Shown one piece after another: positions 35,755 through 46,620 of a stretch of DNA of 64,000 nucleotides; positions within the stretch are counted from its first letter, which is position 1; every line of letters begins with the position of its first letter. The stretch comes from Hyposmocoma kahamanoa (lineage: Eukaryota; Arthropoda; Insecta; Lepidoptera; Cosmopterigidae). A model generated the notes under the pieces. The model did not search any database. It was not told the origin of the DNA and worked only from the letters and a program-made list of their open reading frames with translations. The stretch lies in the NCBI RefSeq assembly GCF_003589595.1, contig NW_020654289.1, positions 2,394,643 through 2,458,642 of the forward strand. The letters are read 5' to 3'. A program made the position numbers and the translations under genes.

Positions 35755-35985
35755 TAGTATCAGTAGAGCTCCTTGTGAAAGAGTTCGTCCAGGGAAAAAC
35801 TGGAACAAAGCAGTATTGGAAGCATAATTGCGTTCCGATTTGGAAGGGTAAGAATGCTGGTGCAATTACAGACATATGGGACTTGTCAACTTATATCTCA
35901 GGGTGACGGGCGCAGTGGCAGGGCCTCTCAGATCTTTGCAATTTAAAGCTCTCAGTGGCAGTGCAATTGTTATGGATATGGCCTA
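35755..35985 (+). repeat. Unclassified ~310-bp repeat family, partial
   Basis: From AGTATCAGTAGAGCTCCTTG to GTTATGGATA. The part between GTCCAGGG and GCGTTCCGA is scrambled or deleted relative to 33555-33865. Confidence 0.75.
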
Positions 35986-36344
35986 GTCTTAGCGAAGGTA
36001 AGAGAAGGGCTTGGTTTACATCAATTTATTACAAGTAGAATATGGAAGGAAAAGAAAAGGTGGTAACAAAAATAATACAATACGGTAAAAAATGCACAAA
36101 CAATATAAAACACTCCCTTCTATTACTAAACAGCCGAGATGGCCTACATATGTATATATATCCAATGCTTTAGAAACAGTCAAAATTCATGAATTTAAGT
36201 TTTACATGATGATTGATAGGTACGTCCTGGCGCTTCGAGAATTTTGATGGGAGTGATGATGAAACGAACCAACGTAAGAACAGTGTAATGAAAAGCAATT
36301 TGAGAACGATTCAAAATTTTGAAAGAAAGTGGCCAGAAATCAGT

Positions 36345-36435
36345 CGTCGTAATGGTCAGCGTCGTTACATGGACAGGCATGTCGCTTACCACCAGACGCA
36401 CGACTTGTTCGTCGCACTTGGCATCATACAAAAAA
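36345..36435 (+). repeat. Unclassified ~310-bp repeat family, 3' fragment
   Basis: GGACAGGCATGTCGCTTACC, AGACGCACGACTTGTTCGTC and an A-rich end match the last ~70 bp of the family. Confidence 0.65.
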
Positions 36436-36544
36436 CTATTGTTATAATCAAGGCTAGATTGAATAGGTATTTTTTTACAAACGCGCAACAAAGTCGGCTA
36501 CAACAGATTGTGGCCAAGCGTAATATTTTTGCTCAGTAAGGTCT

Positions 36545-36665
36545 GCTGACTCGTTCCATAGCTTAGTTGGGAGAGCGGTAGCCCCGGCCTGGCAAAAAGT
36601 CTCTGGCTAGAGTCCAGCCGGATCGACGGAATATTTCTTTGTAAATTCGATCTTTGGTTTTACTA
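36545..36665 (+). mobile_element. Second tRNA-like SINE family, tRNA-like part
   Basis: GTTCCATAGCTTAGTTGGGAGAGCGG is a good A-box region, AGAGTCCAGCCGGATCGACGG replaces the B box, and TTCGATCTTTGG is the 3' part. Confidence 0.7.
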
Positions 36666-36864
36666 GATCAAATCCAACGATATGACGTATTAAAGAAGAG
36701 ATCAAGTAAGAAATTACTTAGGAACTAAACTCAAAATTCCTTAATTTCTTGCTTAAACTTAGGCAAATTTAGTTTTGTGGTTTATACGAATAGCTCGCCA
36801 TTTTTGCTAAATCGAAGTAAAGTTCTTTTCAAATAAATCTCGGTCGTAGCAAAGTGTAATGAAA

Positions 36865-37218
36865 CCCCAAATTGATGGTGTACTCTATTTTTCCCCAAGA
36901 CTCTTTACAATGGTGTAATAATTATATTTTTCCTTTTTGTTAAGAAACTATCGCGCACTGCAACTAGGTAATCTCCTTTAAAATAAAAATGGATTCCATG
37001 CTCTTAAAAGTAAAATTCTTCGTTTTTTTTTTTCTTAGTCGAAGTCAAAGTTCATTTAAACAAAACACCATACTGATGCTGTACTTTATTTATTTTTCCA
37101 CAAGACACTTTATAACGGTGTAACAATTACATTTTTATTCGGTTTCGTAACTCGGTAATCTCCTCAAAAAAATGGCTTCCCGCTCTTAGAAGTAAAATGT
37201 TTCATTCTTCGGGACAGG
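36865..37218 (+). repeat. Direct duplication of ~150 bp
   Basis: Copies at about 36870-37022 and 37068-37218 share, in order, GTACT, TTTTTCC, AAGAC-CTTTA, GGTGTAA, TCGGTAATCTCCT-like and GCTCTTA-AAGTAAAAT words. They are diverged tandem copies of an unknown sequence. Confidence 0.5.
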
Positions 37219-37999
37219 TTAAGGTGTCTCGTTAGTCATACTGCCATCTTATATTGTAATTTTTCTACAATAGTTTAATTATCTGACATGTTTTCATAAT
37301 TCTTCTTCATTTTTTCTATTATCTATTTGGTGAGAATTGGCTATAGACTATCAGTTTAAACAAGCAATATACAATTTAAAAAACCTAAAACTCAAACTAA
37401 AAATTAATTTGAGAAAAAGCTGTAACTACAAAAACTCGCCATTTTTTTTCTTCCGTAGTTCCATTTTCTAACGTTATTCCCGGGAAATCTACTAGGTATT
37501 GGTTTTTCTTTGTGTTGCCATTACAAAACAAGAACCTTTTCATATTTTTATTTTACTTCTATAAAAATCATGACAAAAGCTATTTGCGTGACATTACCGC
37601 CGGAGGTGTTTATTATTTTGAGCCTAAGTGTGTTATTAAACTAAGTAAGATAACATTATAATATCTATGTGCGTAATTGATATGAGTAATGCGTAAAATA
37701 AATACCACAATCAGTAATTTAATGGAAAATAAGGAGGAAAAGAGCCTTCTTGTGCACTCACAGTTTACAAATTTATCATTGCAGCTGGAGGGAATATGAT
37801 ACTAATGGGTGACGAATGTTATTTAGTACGAACCATACAAACAGTTCCTCTACGGTGTAGACACTGAGATATTTAAAACCATAACAATTAAACATTTTTG
37901 TAGTTTGCGTTAGTAACCCCAATGTGTGCAGTTATTACTGCGTGACGGTTTGGTAGGCGCCCTGGTGAAATTTATTTTTTAAATTTAAATTTTGAATTA
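37219..37999. other. AT-rich stretch, nothing recognised
   Basis: No ORF, exon or named repeat copy was found. Confidence 0.45.
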
Positions 38000-38002
38000 C
38001 AG

Positions 38003-38170
38003 GACATGAGATTTGTCAACTTGTGTATATCTCAGGGTGACGGGCGCAGTGGCGGTCCGCCTCAGATCTTTGCAATTTAAAGCTCTGAGTGGCACTGCAA
38101 CTTTTGCAACCGCAACTTACCACCCGACCCACGACTTGTTCCTCCTGTTACTTGGAATCATAAAAAAAAA
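38003..38170 (+). repeat. Unclassified ~310-bp repeat family, 5' truncated
   Basis: ACATGAGATTTGTCAACTTG, GTGACGGGCGCAGTGGCGG and TTAAAGCTCTGAGTGGCACT lead to CACGACTTGTTCCTCC and an A run. About 20 bp around GTTATGGACAGGC are missing. Confidence 0.75.
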
Positions 38171-38788
38171 GAAAAACGTGCAAGTATTCCTTACTACGTA
38201 GCCTATTGTTTTAACGGTGATAATTAATCGTTATATACTGTTAGAGTTAAAAAACTCAAGGTTGCCTGTATTGGGATTCCAACCGAATACAGCCTTCTGA
38301 TTGTATGAGTAAACTCCGGACTCCTAGCAACCGCAAAGGCAATTTGGTACACAGTATTGACGTCATAACAAATTAAGAACATAATCAGGTTGTCAGATAA
38401 CAAAAGAAAATCGCTAATTTAAGAACAAAACGGTATCTTAATTGTTGATTTCCCTGAAGAAAACTGAAAGAAATGTTATATTTCCCATCTCATACAATGG
38501 TAATTAGCCCCCGATCTTACGTAATGGTTGATTAAATATCCGAGTCAATACATAGCAAAAATTAATGTGATTTGCTATAATTACGAACGTAAAAACCATG
38601 GAACTGTGAGTGGTATCGCAGTTTATACTATACAGTTATGCAACTTTGCGAAGTTGGTGTATAATTAGAATTTTCAATTTCCTTCTACAAAGGGCATTAT
38701 ATCAACTTAACCATTGCTATGACCTAACCTAGATTGGTATAATATAAGTATATCTAAGTGACTGGACGAGCAAGTTACCTTCCTTACC

Positions 38789-39146
38789 GGTTTCACACGG
38801 CATTGCACTGCGCGTTTTTTGCAGTATAAATGTTACCGAATAAACAGTGGCGCATACATTAGATACAGAACCGTCCACACGGTGTTTGCCCTGCAAAAAC
38901 ACGCACACAGTTCTATAAGTTTAATACGCATCAAGTCAAGTTCTTCCGGCAGCAACGCCGTTGGGCGTCTTGTATAAGAGCAACAAAGCGTGGGTCCATC
39001 ACAGACGTGTTCTCAGGGCAATTGCTGTGTGAATGCTGCGGCTACCCGTTTCTATACGCATGAAAATATATTGTGTGAACACCCCGCTATCAATCCGTTT
39101 ATAATCGAATACGCTAAAAAATGTGCAGGACAATGCTGTGTGAACC
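38789..39146. mobile_element. TIR element with GGTTCACACAGCATTG ends, ~358 bp
   Basis: Left GGTTTCACACGGCATTGCAC, then TGCGCGTTTTTT, is matched in inverse at 39112-39146 (AAAAAATGTGCAGGACAATG, then CTGTGTGAACC). Words such as TGTGTGAA and TTGCTG recur inside. The only ORF (38990-39178) runs out of the element and looks like chance. Target duplication is unclear. Confidence 0.7.
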
Positions 39147-39154
39147 AAGGCTTA

Positions 39155-39285
39155 CCCCCCATAACTGGAACGCAGTAATGCTCACATTTCCCCTTGGCAG
39201 CAGAGCCAGGTGATGTTAGTAAAAGCAGTACTTCCCAGATTGAGTTCTTTCACTAGAGGTCTACTGCTACTAGTACTTCATACAA
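39155..39285 (-). repeat. Unclassified ~310-bp repeat family, 5' portion
   Basis: CTGGAACGCAGTAATGC, TGGCAGCAGAGCCAGG and AGGTCTACTGCTACTAGTAC are the first third of the family in reverse orientation. It abuts the TIR element just to its left. Confidence 0.65.
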
Positions 39286-39299
39286 ATTATTGTCTCAAA

Positions 39300-39640
39300 A
39301 ATAAATATTGTAGCTAGGTAGCTGTAAAGGTACTAACTGGGTGATAAATCTTTCATAGATTTCTCATAGATCTCTCTCTCTTTACGACTAAAAAGTCGTT
39401 GAAAAACCAAATACAAAGACAAGACGCAAGCACATAGAAAAATTCGTGAGGTGCGTTGGTTCGTTCCGTGGCTTAGTTGGTATAGCGTCTGGCACGGTAT
39501 GCAAGAAGACGTCGGTTCGAATCCGGCCGGATCGAAGGAATTTTTTCTGAGTGTTCGATCTTTGTATTAATAATTATAACAAACTAGTGGAGTAATTTCA
39601 CAAAAAATAATTGAATATCAATTCAATAAAAATTTAATTA
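39300..39640 (+). mobile_element. Second tRNA-like SINE family, best copy
   Basis: GTTCCGTGGCTTAGTTGG followed by TATAGCG (A box) and CGGTTCGAATCCGGCCGG (B box) make a tRNA-like segment at 39468-39535. It is preceded by a conserved body (AGCTGTAAAGGTACTAAC, AAGTCGTTGAAAAACC) and followed by GATCGAAGGAATTTTTTC, GATCTTTGTATTAATAATTA and AATTGAATATCAATTCAATA. Confidence 0.8.
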
Positions 39641-39794
39641 ATAAATATTGTAGTTGTGTTTCTATAGGCACTTACGTATTTAAATACTTTAGCCATTAAA
39701 AAAAAAACATGAGACAACCTATATTTTGGCATATTTAAAAAATAACAGAACAAAGAGAAATTTTATACGCATTGTTGACGCAATAGCTATATAG

Positions 39795-40030
39795 GAAATG
39801 AAACTATTTTTCCGGATTTAAATCGCGTATATTTGTTTTTTCAAACAAACCGACGTTTCGGGCCCTTTACAGGTCCCATGGTCACGGTTGACTGAGGTGG
39901 TACAGTCTTCAACCTTCAATGTCTAATATTGATGCAAACCACCCTATTTTTTCATTATAGTTACAAAAATAGGAAAAATAGTTTCATTTCCTATGTGTAA
40001 CAATCGCGAAAACCTAAGAACTCGAAATAG
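39795..40030. mobile_element. Foldback element with AGGAAATGAAACTATTTTTCC ends
   Basis: GGAAATGAAACTATTTTTCC at the left is matched by GGAAAAATAGTTTCATTTCC near 39971-39990. Inside are AAATCGCGTATATTTG and CGACGTTTCGGGCCCTTTAC. Fragments recur at 29640-29700, 35577, 56320-56365 and 57080-57175, so it is a family of its own. Confidence 0.65.
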
Positions 40031-40427
40031 CTATATCCATGCTAAGAAATGGTTCATACTATAGGTAAATTAACTGCTTCGATTCTGATCACTGCTTATA
40101 GCACTAAGGGTGTGTGATATGTGAAAAACGTAGGAATAATTAATATATAAAACAAATTGAGTTAGTTCCCAAAAATCAAAATGAATATCATCATAATATT
40201 CGATAAAAATCAAATCTAACCTAGATATTTTGCTTCTTTTAACAGTTACATGTTAGTGTTTGCTTTAGCCAAAAACTCTTAGATCCGGGTGAGCGGCAGT
40301 TGCGTCTCACTGCACTCTTCGGCAGTCAGATTTTAACTAACAGTAATCACATATTTAAAGTAAGTCTTTTGATCGACCACGTTACTGCGACTCCTGTTTC
40401 ATGGTCATTGATTTCATAAATTTTTAA

Positions 40428-40742
40428 GCGTTAAACACATAGAGAGCGGATGCGGGTCGGGTGGAGACCGCAGCGGATCTAATTCCGTGTCGACGGGTCG
40501 ATATGGATGACAACACACAGCTCGCGCTCGATGTGTTGTCGCCCATAATAATATAAATACACGTAATTAAGCGTGAAGCACACAGAGAGCAGGTGCTGGT
40601 CGGGTTACGACCGCAGGCGGGTATTTATATGGACGACAACACATCGAGCGCGGACGCTCATTGTGTGTCACGCTTTAGACCCACCGCGGTCCCGACCCGA
40701 CCCGCGCCCGACCCGATGCTCTCTGTATGTTTAACGCTTTAC
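40428..40742. mobile_element. Nested foldback element, ~315 bp, CpG-rich
   Basis: AGCGTTAAACACATAGAGAG at the left is matched in inverse by CTCTCTGTATGTTTAACGCT at the right. Inside, GACAACACATCGAGCGCG (right of centre) and CGCGCTCGATGTGTTGTC (left of centre) form a second inverted pair, and AAGCGTGAAGCACACAGAGA near 40570 repeats the terminal motif. The whole can fold into concentric or cruciform hairpins. No ORF is meaningful. Confidence 0.75.
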
Positions 40743-40977
40743 GCGGTTCATATTTATTGCTTTACACGAACCCATAATTTTTTACAGTCATATAAAATAC
40801 GTAATAAAAGCATTTTTTAAACGTAATACTTCTAGTTACATGCTACGAAACGAATATTGCGATCGTTATATTATGTATTTTTACGCACATTGCACCTGGT
40901 GGCCTCCACAGGCGGGCGAGTCGTTTCACTGCACGTTGCCTACACTGTGTCACTGCTATGGTCTTGAGAATACATAA

Positions 40978-40984
40978 TATAAAG
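40978..40984 (+). promoter_or_regulatory. Proposed TATA box of the glycine-rich gene
   Basis: TATAAAG lies 68 bp before the proposed start codon. A start site about 30 bp downstream would give a 5' leader of roughly 40 nt, normal for insect cuticle-type genes. Inferred from spacing only. Confidence 0.5.
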
Positions 40985-41045
40985 GCTGATACAATCGTCT
41001 TATAACCAATTGTTAAGTTTGAACCAAGACAAGTGATACAGTGAG

Positions 41046-41054
41046 ATGAATTTG
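41046..41054 (+). CDS. Glycine-rich secreted protein, proposed first coding exon
   Basis: ATGAATTTG is followed directly by the donor GTGAGA, giving the three codons M-N-L in phase 0. Joined to the exon at 44909 they would complete a signal peptide (M-N-L-S-I-L-L-I). Very short first coding exons followed by a long intron are common in insect cuticle and secreted-protein genes. The TATA box at 40978 supports the choice. The alternative ATGAAAATT at 41307 has a poor GTAATA donor and no TATA box. The intron would be 3.85 kb and contains several retroelement copies. Confidence 0.5.
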
Positions 41055-43284
41055 GTGAGAAATTTCGTTATTTATTAGTTAACAAGTTTCGTGAAGTGCT
41101 TACTGTGTTAAACAAATTTATTATTGTGCTTTTACTTTTTCCGGTTGTACAGTTACATTTTTTTATAACAATTTTATGATACGCATAATGTTTGAAATGT
41201 TAGGCAACTCTTTATAATGTTAGTGAATTTTAACGGAAATATAAAATATTGTTAAAATAAACTATATCCCGAGAAAAAACAAATAAGTATTTTATTATAA
41301 TAAAATATGAAAATTGTAATAAACTCAATACATTTAAACCGCGTTTAAAACAATATTAAATGATTTTAAATTAAATAAAGACTTTTAACAAATTAAAAAT
41401 GTACGTATAAGTGCAGTGAGAATATTTAAATTGAAAAATAATATTAATTGATTTTACTGCTCCGGTGTAAGGATTGTTTTAGGTTACCACTTGTCAGCAT
41501 GCTTCAGCATTATCCATGCTAAATCTAGGTTATTACTGAAAAGTGCTAACGACACGACATATTGTCCATCTCCTATCTAACTAACAGTAACTGGAAAAAG
41601 GGTTTTTTCGGAGCAAAAATATTATCGGTTTAGCATTTCTCGTATGGAGGTGTAGGTCGCATAAAAAGAATATTTAAAAACAAGATTTGATATTAAGTAA
41701 GTTTATTTATGTTATAAATACATATCAAATGTTTTATACAGAAACTTTCTTTGTATTTTATCAACCGTAAAAAATCCTTAATTTTCTCATTTAACTTAAT
41801 AGCAAAGTTAAATATTATTACCTCATAATTATAAAAGGCATAACTATTTTAAATGTGACGTAATACTTGACTCATGAATGGAACTAAAGAACACAATTGT
41901 ATGTAGTTGTACCTTTTTGTGTTATTAAATTGTAATTGAACTACAAAATAAGGGCACAGTTCCGTACATTACTAAGTAAAATCATTTCATATTAGTGTTT
42001 ATATCAGAAATAAACGTAAAAAAACATTTTTTTGTAGTAATTATAAACTCTAAAGTTCGCGGAATTACATCTATTTGCCTAGTTTTATTCTAATCAGTTA
42101 CCGGAAAGTGTGCGAAACTGGACTCATACCCTAGTTTGCCACTCTTAAAAGTGGGATATTTTCTTGAAATTTAAATGGTGCCAATACAGAGGCACTCTCT
42201 TTCCAACAAAAAAGAATCGTCAAAATCTTTTTTGGAGGTCTGTTCAAAAATCTGATTTTTGATGACAGTTGTGCCCTTGTGCTTAGATTGAGATGCATTT
42301 CTCCAAAAAAAAGGTATTTTTGTCCTGATTCCGAATAAGCATGTAAATGAATTTTGATAAAAATGTCAGTTGTGCCCTTTTTCGTTCCGAAGGCAGAATG
42401 TGTTATGTACTCATGGACATACGTTTAATCGAAATCAATGTCTATTGATTTCGAAGAATGAGATTGAATGACTGTAATCGTCTGATTAAAGTCATTCAAA
42501 TGTTCTGGTATATTTGGCCAGTGGTTTATATCATATGAACATTGTTATCATAATACATTCATATCATTTGAACATTGTTATCATAATGGAACCTGTTTTA
42601 GCTGACTCTAAATATGTCCTTGAGTATAAATATAATAAACCAAGACTCATCATGAGGTTTACTCGAGAAAGTTCACTTTTGAAAGATAAGAATAAGCGTA
42701 TCTTATTTAATTACAACAAAAATGTCAGTTGAAATCAAATGGTTGTCAGAAGGAGATGGACAATGTAAGACACGAACTTATTATGGAAGCGTGCGTGCTG
42801 GGGTTCTTTATTCGCAATGAGAATGATTATTAAAAGTTTTTAATAGAAGTAAGTAACTAGAATCACTGACCAGATGTTTCAAGTAAGATACAAAGAAACA
42901 TCGAATAATGACGTAGTAATACCGACAATCTTTAATACAGAAAATTATTTTGTGCCGCGACTGGTGAGAAAATTTGAAAAGGTTTTACATATTTTAAAAA
43001 TATCATATAAATATACGTCTATAATTACGCATTTTGCATAAATAAACATAATGCCTAAATAGTTATCAATAAATCTGCGGAAACCGGGCGAAAAATTTTC
43101 GGTTCACGAAGAATTTTCACTTTGAACTGTTTTAAAATGAATCGAATTTTATCTTTTACAAGATGTTAATTAATTAAAGTTCTTCTAAACAAAAGCACGC
43201 AAAATCATTGTTCTGTATTAACTCACGCTGTAATATTTTTTCATAAATATCTATAATTTTCTCAAAAATTTAGTCATTTATTTC

Positions 43285-43610
43285 ACTTGGTCATCGTCAT
43301 CGCCCATTCATACGGCCCACTGCTGGGCAGGGGTCTCCTCTCAGGCGAGGATTTAGGCCATAGTCCACCACGCCCAAAGCAGGTTGGGGACTTTTCACGT
43401 TTTCCGAAGATTGTGAACCCTTCTTCGACGCAAAGATTCCATCACGGTATTTTCTTTGACTGAAAAGTTCATGGTACATTTCAAATTCCATTTTGCATAT
43501 AAATTCTAAAAAATCTCGGAGGTGCGAGTCTCTATTCGAACCATTTCGAACCCACCACCTCTGCTTGAAAAACGATAGGTCTAAATATTAGGCTACCATG
43601 GCTGTTTTTC
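43285..43610 (-). mobile_element. tRNA-derived SINE with RTE-LINE-like tail
   Basis: On the - strand a tRNA-like head (AGCCATGGTAGCCTAAT, then GCAGAGGTGGTGGGTTCGAA with a B box) is followed by a conserved body (GTACCATGAACTTTTCAG, CACGGTATTTTC in inverse). It ends CCCAGCAGTGGGCCGTATGA with a GATGACGATGAC tail. CCCAGCAGTGGG plus a trinucleotide tail is shared with RTE-type LINE ends, so it could use that LINE's machinery. Confidence 0.7.
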
Positions 43611-43644
43611 ATTTGTAATTTATTTAAGTTTATTTAGTTTAACT

Positions 43645-43848
43645 GCCTCCGAGGCCGAACGGTTACCATACCGGACTGCCACGCAGAGGTCCCAGGTTCG
43701 ATTCCCGGACCGGGAGATATATTTGTATAGCCTACATTTATTTCTCTCGTGAGTTTGGGTATAATTTGTGGTTGTCTATGTGTGTGGCCATAGCACCCGT
43801 GACACAGGCTTTCTCTAGGCTATGTTGAGTGTGTACGTTATTATAAAT
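43645..43848 (+). mobile_element. Gly-tRNA-derived SINE, full copy
   Basis: GCCTCCGAGGCCGAACGG, CTGCCACGCAGAGG and GGTTCGATTCCCGGACCGG are present, followed by the family body to GGCTATGTTGAGTGTGTACG. It lies in the first intron of the glycine-rich gene. Confidence 0.85.
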
Positions 43849-43851
43849 TGT

Positions 43852-44160
43852 CCTACATTTTAAAAACTTACTTGCATAAAAGTATTTTAATTGAAAAGTC
43901 CTATTACAAAATTGAAGACTACTACATAAAGATGTATGGAAAGACGACATGGCTCTAGATTCCACACAAATTTGATTCACAGTATGTTTCATAGCTTTAA
44001 AGTTTATTTGAAAAGAACAATCCCTAGACTTTCTTGCTCGTTTTTCTCAGGGAAGTAAGCACAGTGAATAAGCTGGCTTAAAAAAGTAGGTAGCTTAAAA
44101 AATATATAATAATTTACCTGTGGAATAAATGATTCTTTGTCTTTGACTTTGGTATCTAAT
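43852..44160 (+). mobile_element. LINE-type 3' end with GACTTTG tail, copy 1
   Basis: AAAATTGAAGACTACTACAT, GGAAAGACGACATGGCTC, CTTTCTTGCTCGTTTTTC and the end TTTGTCTTTGACTTTGG match, in order, the reverse complement of 58932-59215. The conserved stretch may derive from the end of a LINE ORF; stops interrupt it. Confidence 0.65.
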
Positions 44161-44639
44161 AAAATAATGAACGTAATAATAATTGGAGAAGTACACTTTA
44201 ATGTACGGTTGAAAAATCACATTCAAAAGTAGAGATTATAAGGTTCGAGTCAAAAGTGTAGCTAGACGAACGAAAAGATAACTTATAGCATAATAACAAA
44301 TGCTAAATTCACACACCCACGATACCATCTTGGCGCTCACGCTACTTGCACTACTCTGGCTCTCCATGCTGTAAAAACTGACTGCATCCCCTACTTTCTT
44401 TAGGTCCGCCCAGAATATTTCGTCGTGGTGGTTCTGAAAGTGGTGGTTTTAAATACAGTATGGTTTTAGGAACATTCTCAAAGAGCCTATTTGGACATTC
44501 TTTTAGATCAAAATTTAAATTTAAAATAGTGAAACAAAAACTTTATAAGTACTGAAGATTATTATACAGCTTCTGCGTACTAGGATGACAAAAATCCACG
44601 TTAATGACCCGTTTAGCTCTTGCTATTGTAATGATAAAT

Positions 44640-44790
44640 GTATTCAATTCACAAATAGCAATCCTTAGAGTTTCTTGCTCATTCTTCTCAGGGGAATCTG
44701 CCTTACAAATGAGCAGTAGAGTTTAAACAGTATGACGTTTTCAAGTGTAATTTGCTTACCTATGAAGATTATTTGACTTTGTATACTTAC
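44640..44790 (+). mobile_element. LINE-type 3' end with GACTTTG tail, fragment
   Basis: CAATCCTTAGAGTTTCTTGC, TTCTTCTCAGGGGAATC and the end ATTATTTGACTTTGTAT repeat the last part of the element at 43852-44160. Confidence 0.6.
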
Positions 44791-44908
44791 CTATTTATGC
44801 ACCTGAAAACGTATATCTCTGTAATGCATCAGTTGAATCGTCAAAGATATTAGCGTATTATAAGATTAACCATATTTAATCGAACATTTTTTGTAATTAA
44901 TTTTTCAG

Positions 44909-45233
44909 AGCATATTATTAATCGCGTGCGCTGTGGCCGTGTGCTCCACGCATGCGCAGCGTCTATCCGAAACAAACACAGATATCAATGACGCCCAGAG
45001 ACGTAGCGGGGGAGGATACGGTTTACTAAGACCTGGTGCTGGTAACGGATACCAGGGTTACAACCCTGGATATAATAACCCCGGATATGGCGGATACGGA
45101 AATTATAACCCGGGGTACGGAGGTTATAATCCAGGATATGGAGGCAATTATCCGGGATACGGCCAAGGTTCTTATGGGGGATATCCCGGTCAGAGTGGTT
45201 ATCCTGGTGGTTATCCTGGTAGCTATCCTGGAG
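44909..45233 (+). CDS. Glycine-rich secreted protein, exon 2 (signal peptide and repeat region)
   Basis: A pyrimidine-rich TTTTTCAG acceptor opens the exon and GTGAGA closes it in phase 1. It encodes 108 codons: a hydrophobic signal core (SILLIACAVAVCSTHA, probable cut before Q), a short polar stretch (RLSETNTDINDAQRR), then Gly/Tyr/Pro/Asn repeats built from NPGYGGY and GYPGG units. The protein is therefore secreted and of low complexity, like insect cuticular, eggshell or silk-associated glycine-rich proteins. No chitin-binding RR motif or cysteine-rich domain is visible, so substrate and tissue are unknown. The overlapping +1-frame ORF (45036-45296) is only a shadow of the repetitive codons. 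Confidence 0.85.
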
Positions 45234-45537
45234 GTGAGATACTTTTTATTATGTCAACTTTGTGTCATACCCACATTGTTGTTTCCGACTAACTAGATAA
45301 TATCTATAAAAAAATGTACGTGTGTAAAATACGCTAATCACAAAATAATTGACTTATTATCATTAAACACATTTTTCGTTTTGTGGTTCATTTATAATGT
45401 ATAAGTAGGTAGAGCATCTTCAAATCTATATCTGTTAGTATATTATTTTGTCCAAAAAAAATGTAAGGTACGATATGATAATTAATATACGTATATAAAT
45501 AAAGAACACTAAAAATCCTCGTATGATAAATACACAG

Positions 45538-45650
45538 GCGCATACGGTGGATACCCGGGTGGATACGGGGGTTATCCAGGAGGATACGGGGGTTATTCCG
45601 GCGGATACGGGGGATATCCGGGCGGATACGGAGGCGGAGGTTTGTACTAG
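45538..45650 (+). CDS. Glycine-rich secreted protein, alternative terminal exon 3a
   Basis: A TACACAG acceptor begins the exon in phase 1, matching the donor of exon 2. It reads 36 codons of GGYGGYPGG-type repeats, ending GGGGLY and TAG at 45648-45650. An AATAAA lies at 45937-45942. This gives a complete, purely glycine-rich isoform of about 148 residues. Just before the stop, GGCGGAG is followed by GTTTGT. If this weak donor is used, the exon becomes an in-frame cassette (phase 1 to phase 1) that can join exon 3b. Confidence 0.75.
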
Positions 45651-45936
45651 GTTACAACTGCAAGATACTAACAATGTGACTAATGGGGAATAACACAAAT
45701 ATTCAATAGTTTTACAAAGAGATCAACTTCAAGACGCTGCAAAAAATGAAAATCAATTGAATTTCAAAAAAAATCAATTGCAATGTCGTCTTGTTCACCA
45801 GTTCTTATTTTTGAAGAAGAATGTACGTATCCTAAGTGTAAGCAGATATATGTCAGGACAACATTCACATCAAAAAATGAGTGACATGCGATTAGAATCA
45901 TTTAAGTCGATCAAGAGGAAAAGAACGTAATTATTT

Positions 45937-45942
45937 AATAAA
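45937..45942 (+). terminator. Polyadenylation signal for the short isoform
   Basis: AATAAA about 290 bp after the stop codon of exon 3a, with a T-rich stretch just beyond. Confidence 0.5.
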
Positions 45943-46299
45943 TTTTTATGTTACATGCATTTTTCATTTCAATATCCTTGAAGGTAGTAAACACTGGTTT
46001 GGTTTAGTACGTAAACAGTAGTAGAGTTAAGAGTAGGTAGTATTATTATTAGGTGCTAGTTGTTGTAGTAATATTGTTGATGTAGAAAACGTAGAAGACT
46101 AAGTCCTATACTTCTCATAAAGTAATTAAGGAAATAAGGACTCCAACTGCACTATCTGCACCTATCACTTAAAAACATGTCAAAATTGAACTCTATGAAA
46201 ATTACGATGAGAAACTATCGTAGTGTGGCAGGGTTCATATGAACTCGTACATTACAAAAATTCCCGCGTCCGGAACGCTCCCGCGGCCGCCTCTGTGTG

Positions 46300-46620
46300 G
46301 CCCGAGCAAGTAAACTTACAGGCACATGGGACTTGTCAACGTATGTCTCAAATAACTTGACAAATCACATGAATTTTAATTCAAAATGGCGGACCCGACT
46401 TTTCAAATAAAATCAGTATTTATGGGTATCGTTTTAAAGGTGTCTGGTAATGCCCATTACGATTAATGGCATTAATTTCTAAATCCAAGATGGTGGCCAG
46501 CAATTTTCAAAAATTACTTTTTGGTGGTAATCATCACGAAAATGCATTTATTTCTAAATCCAAGATGGTGCCACGACTTTTCAAATAAATGCAATGTGGG
46601 TATCGTTTTCAAAGTATTAG
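46300..46620 (+). repeat. Repeat patch: ~310-bp family fragment and CCAAGATGGTG repeats
   Basis: ACAGGCACATGGGACTTGTC, then AACGTATGTCTCA (46318-46350), is a piece of the unclassified ~310-bp family. After it come two copies of TTTCTAAATCCAAGATGGTG (about 46480 and 46550), each with a GACTTTTCAAAT- or TTTTCAAAAAT-type neighbour, so a second short repeat is duplicated here. Confidence 0.55.

Noticed and set aside
40593..40820. 75-codon ORF in the nested foldback
   Set aside because: It follows CpG-rich inverted repeats and has no family feature.
41300..41330. Alternative first coding exon ATGAAAATT for the glycine-rich gene
   Set aside because: The donor GTAATA is weak and there is no TATA box at the right distance, unlike 41046.
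45036..45698. Shadow ORFs on + (45036-45296) and - (45435-45698) strands over the glycine-rich exons
   Set aside because: Repetitive GGN-TAY-CCN codons keep other frames open by chance. The chosen frame has the signal peptide, correct splice phases and stop.
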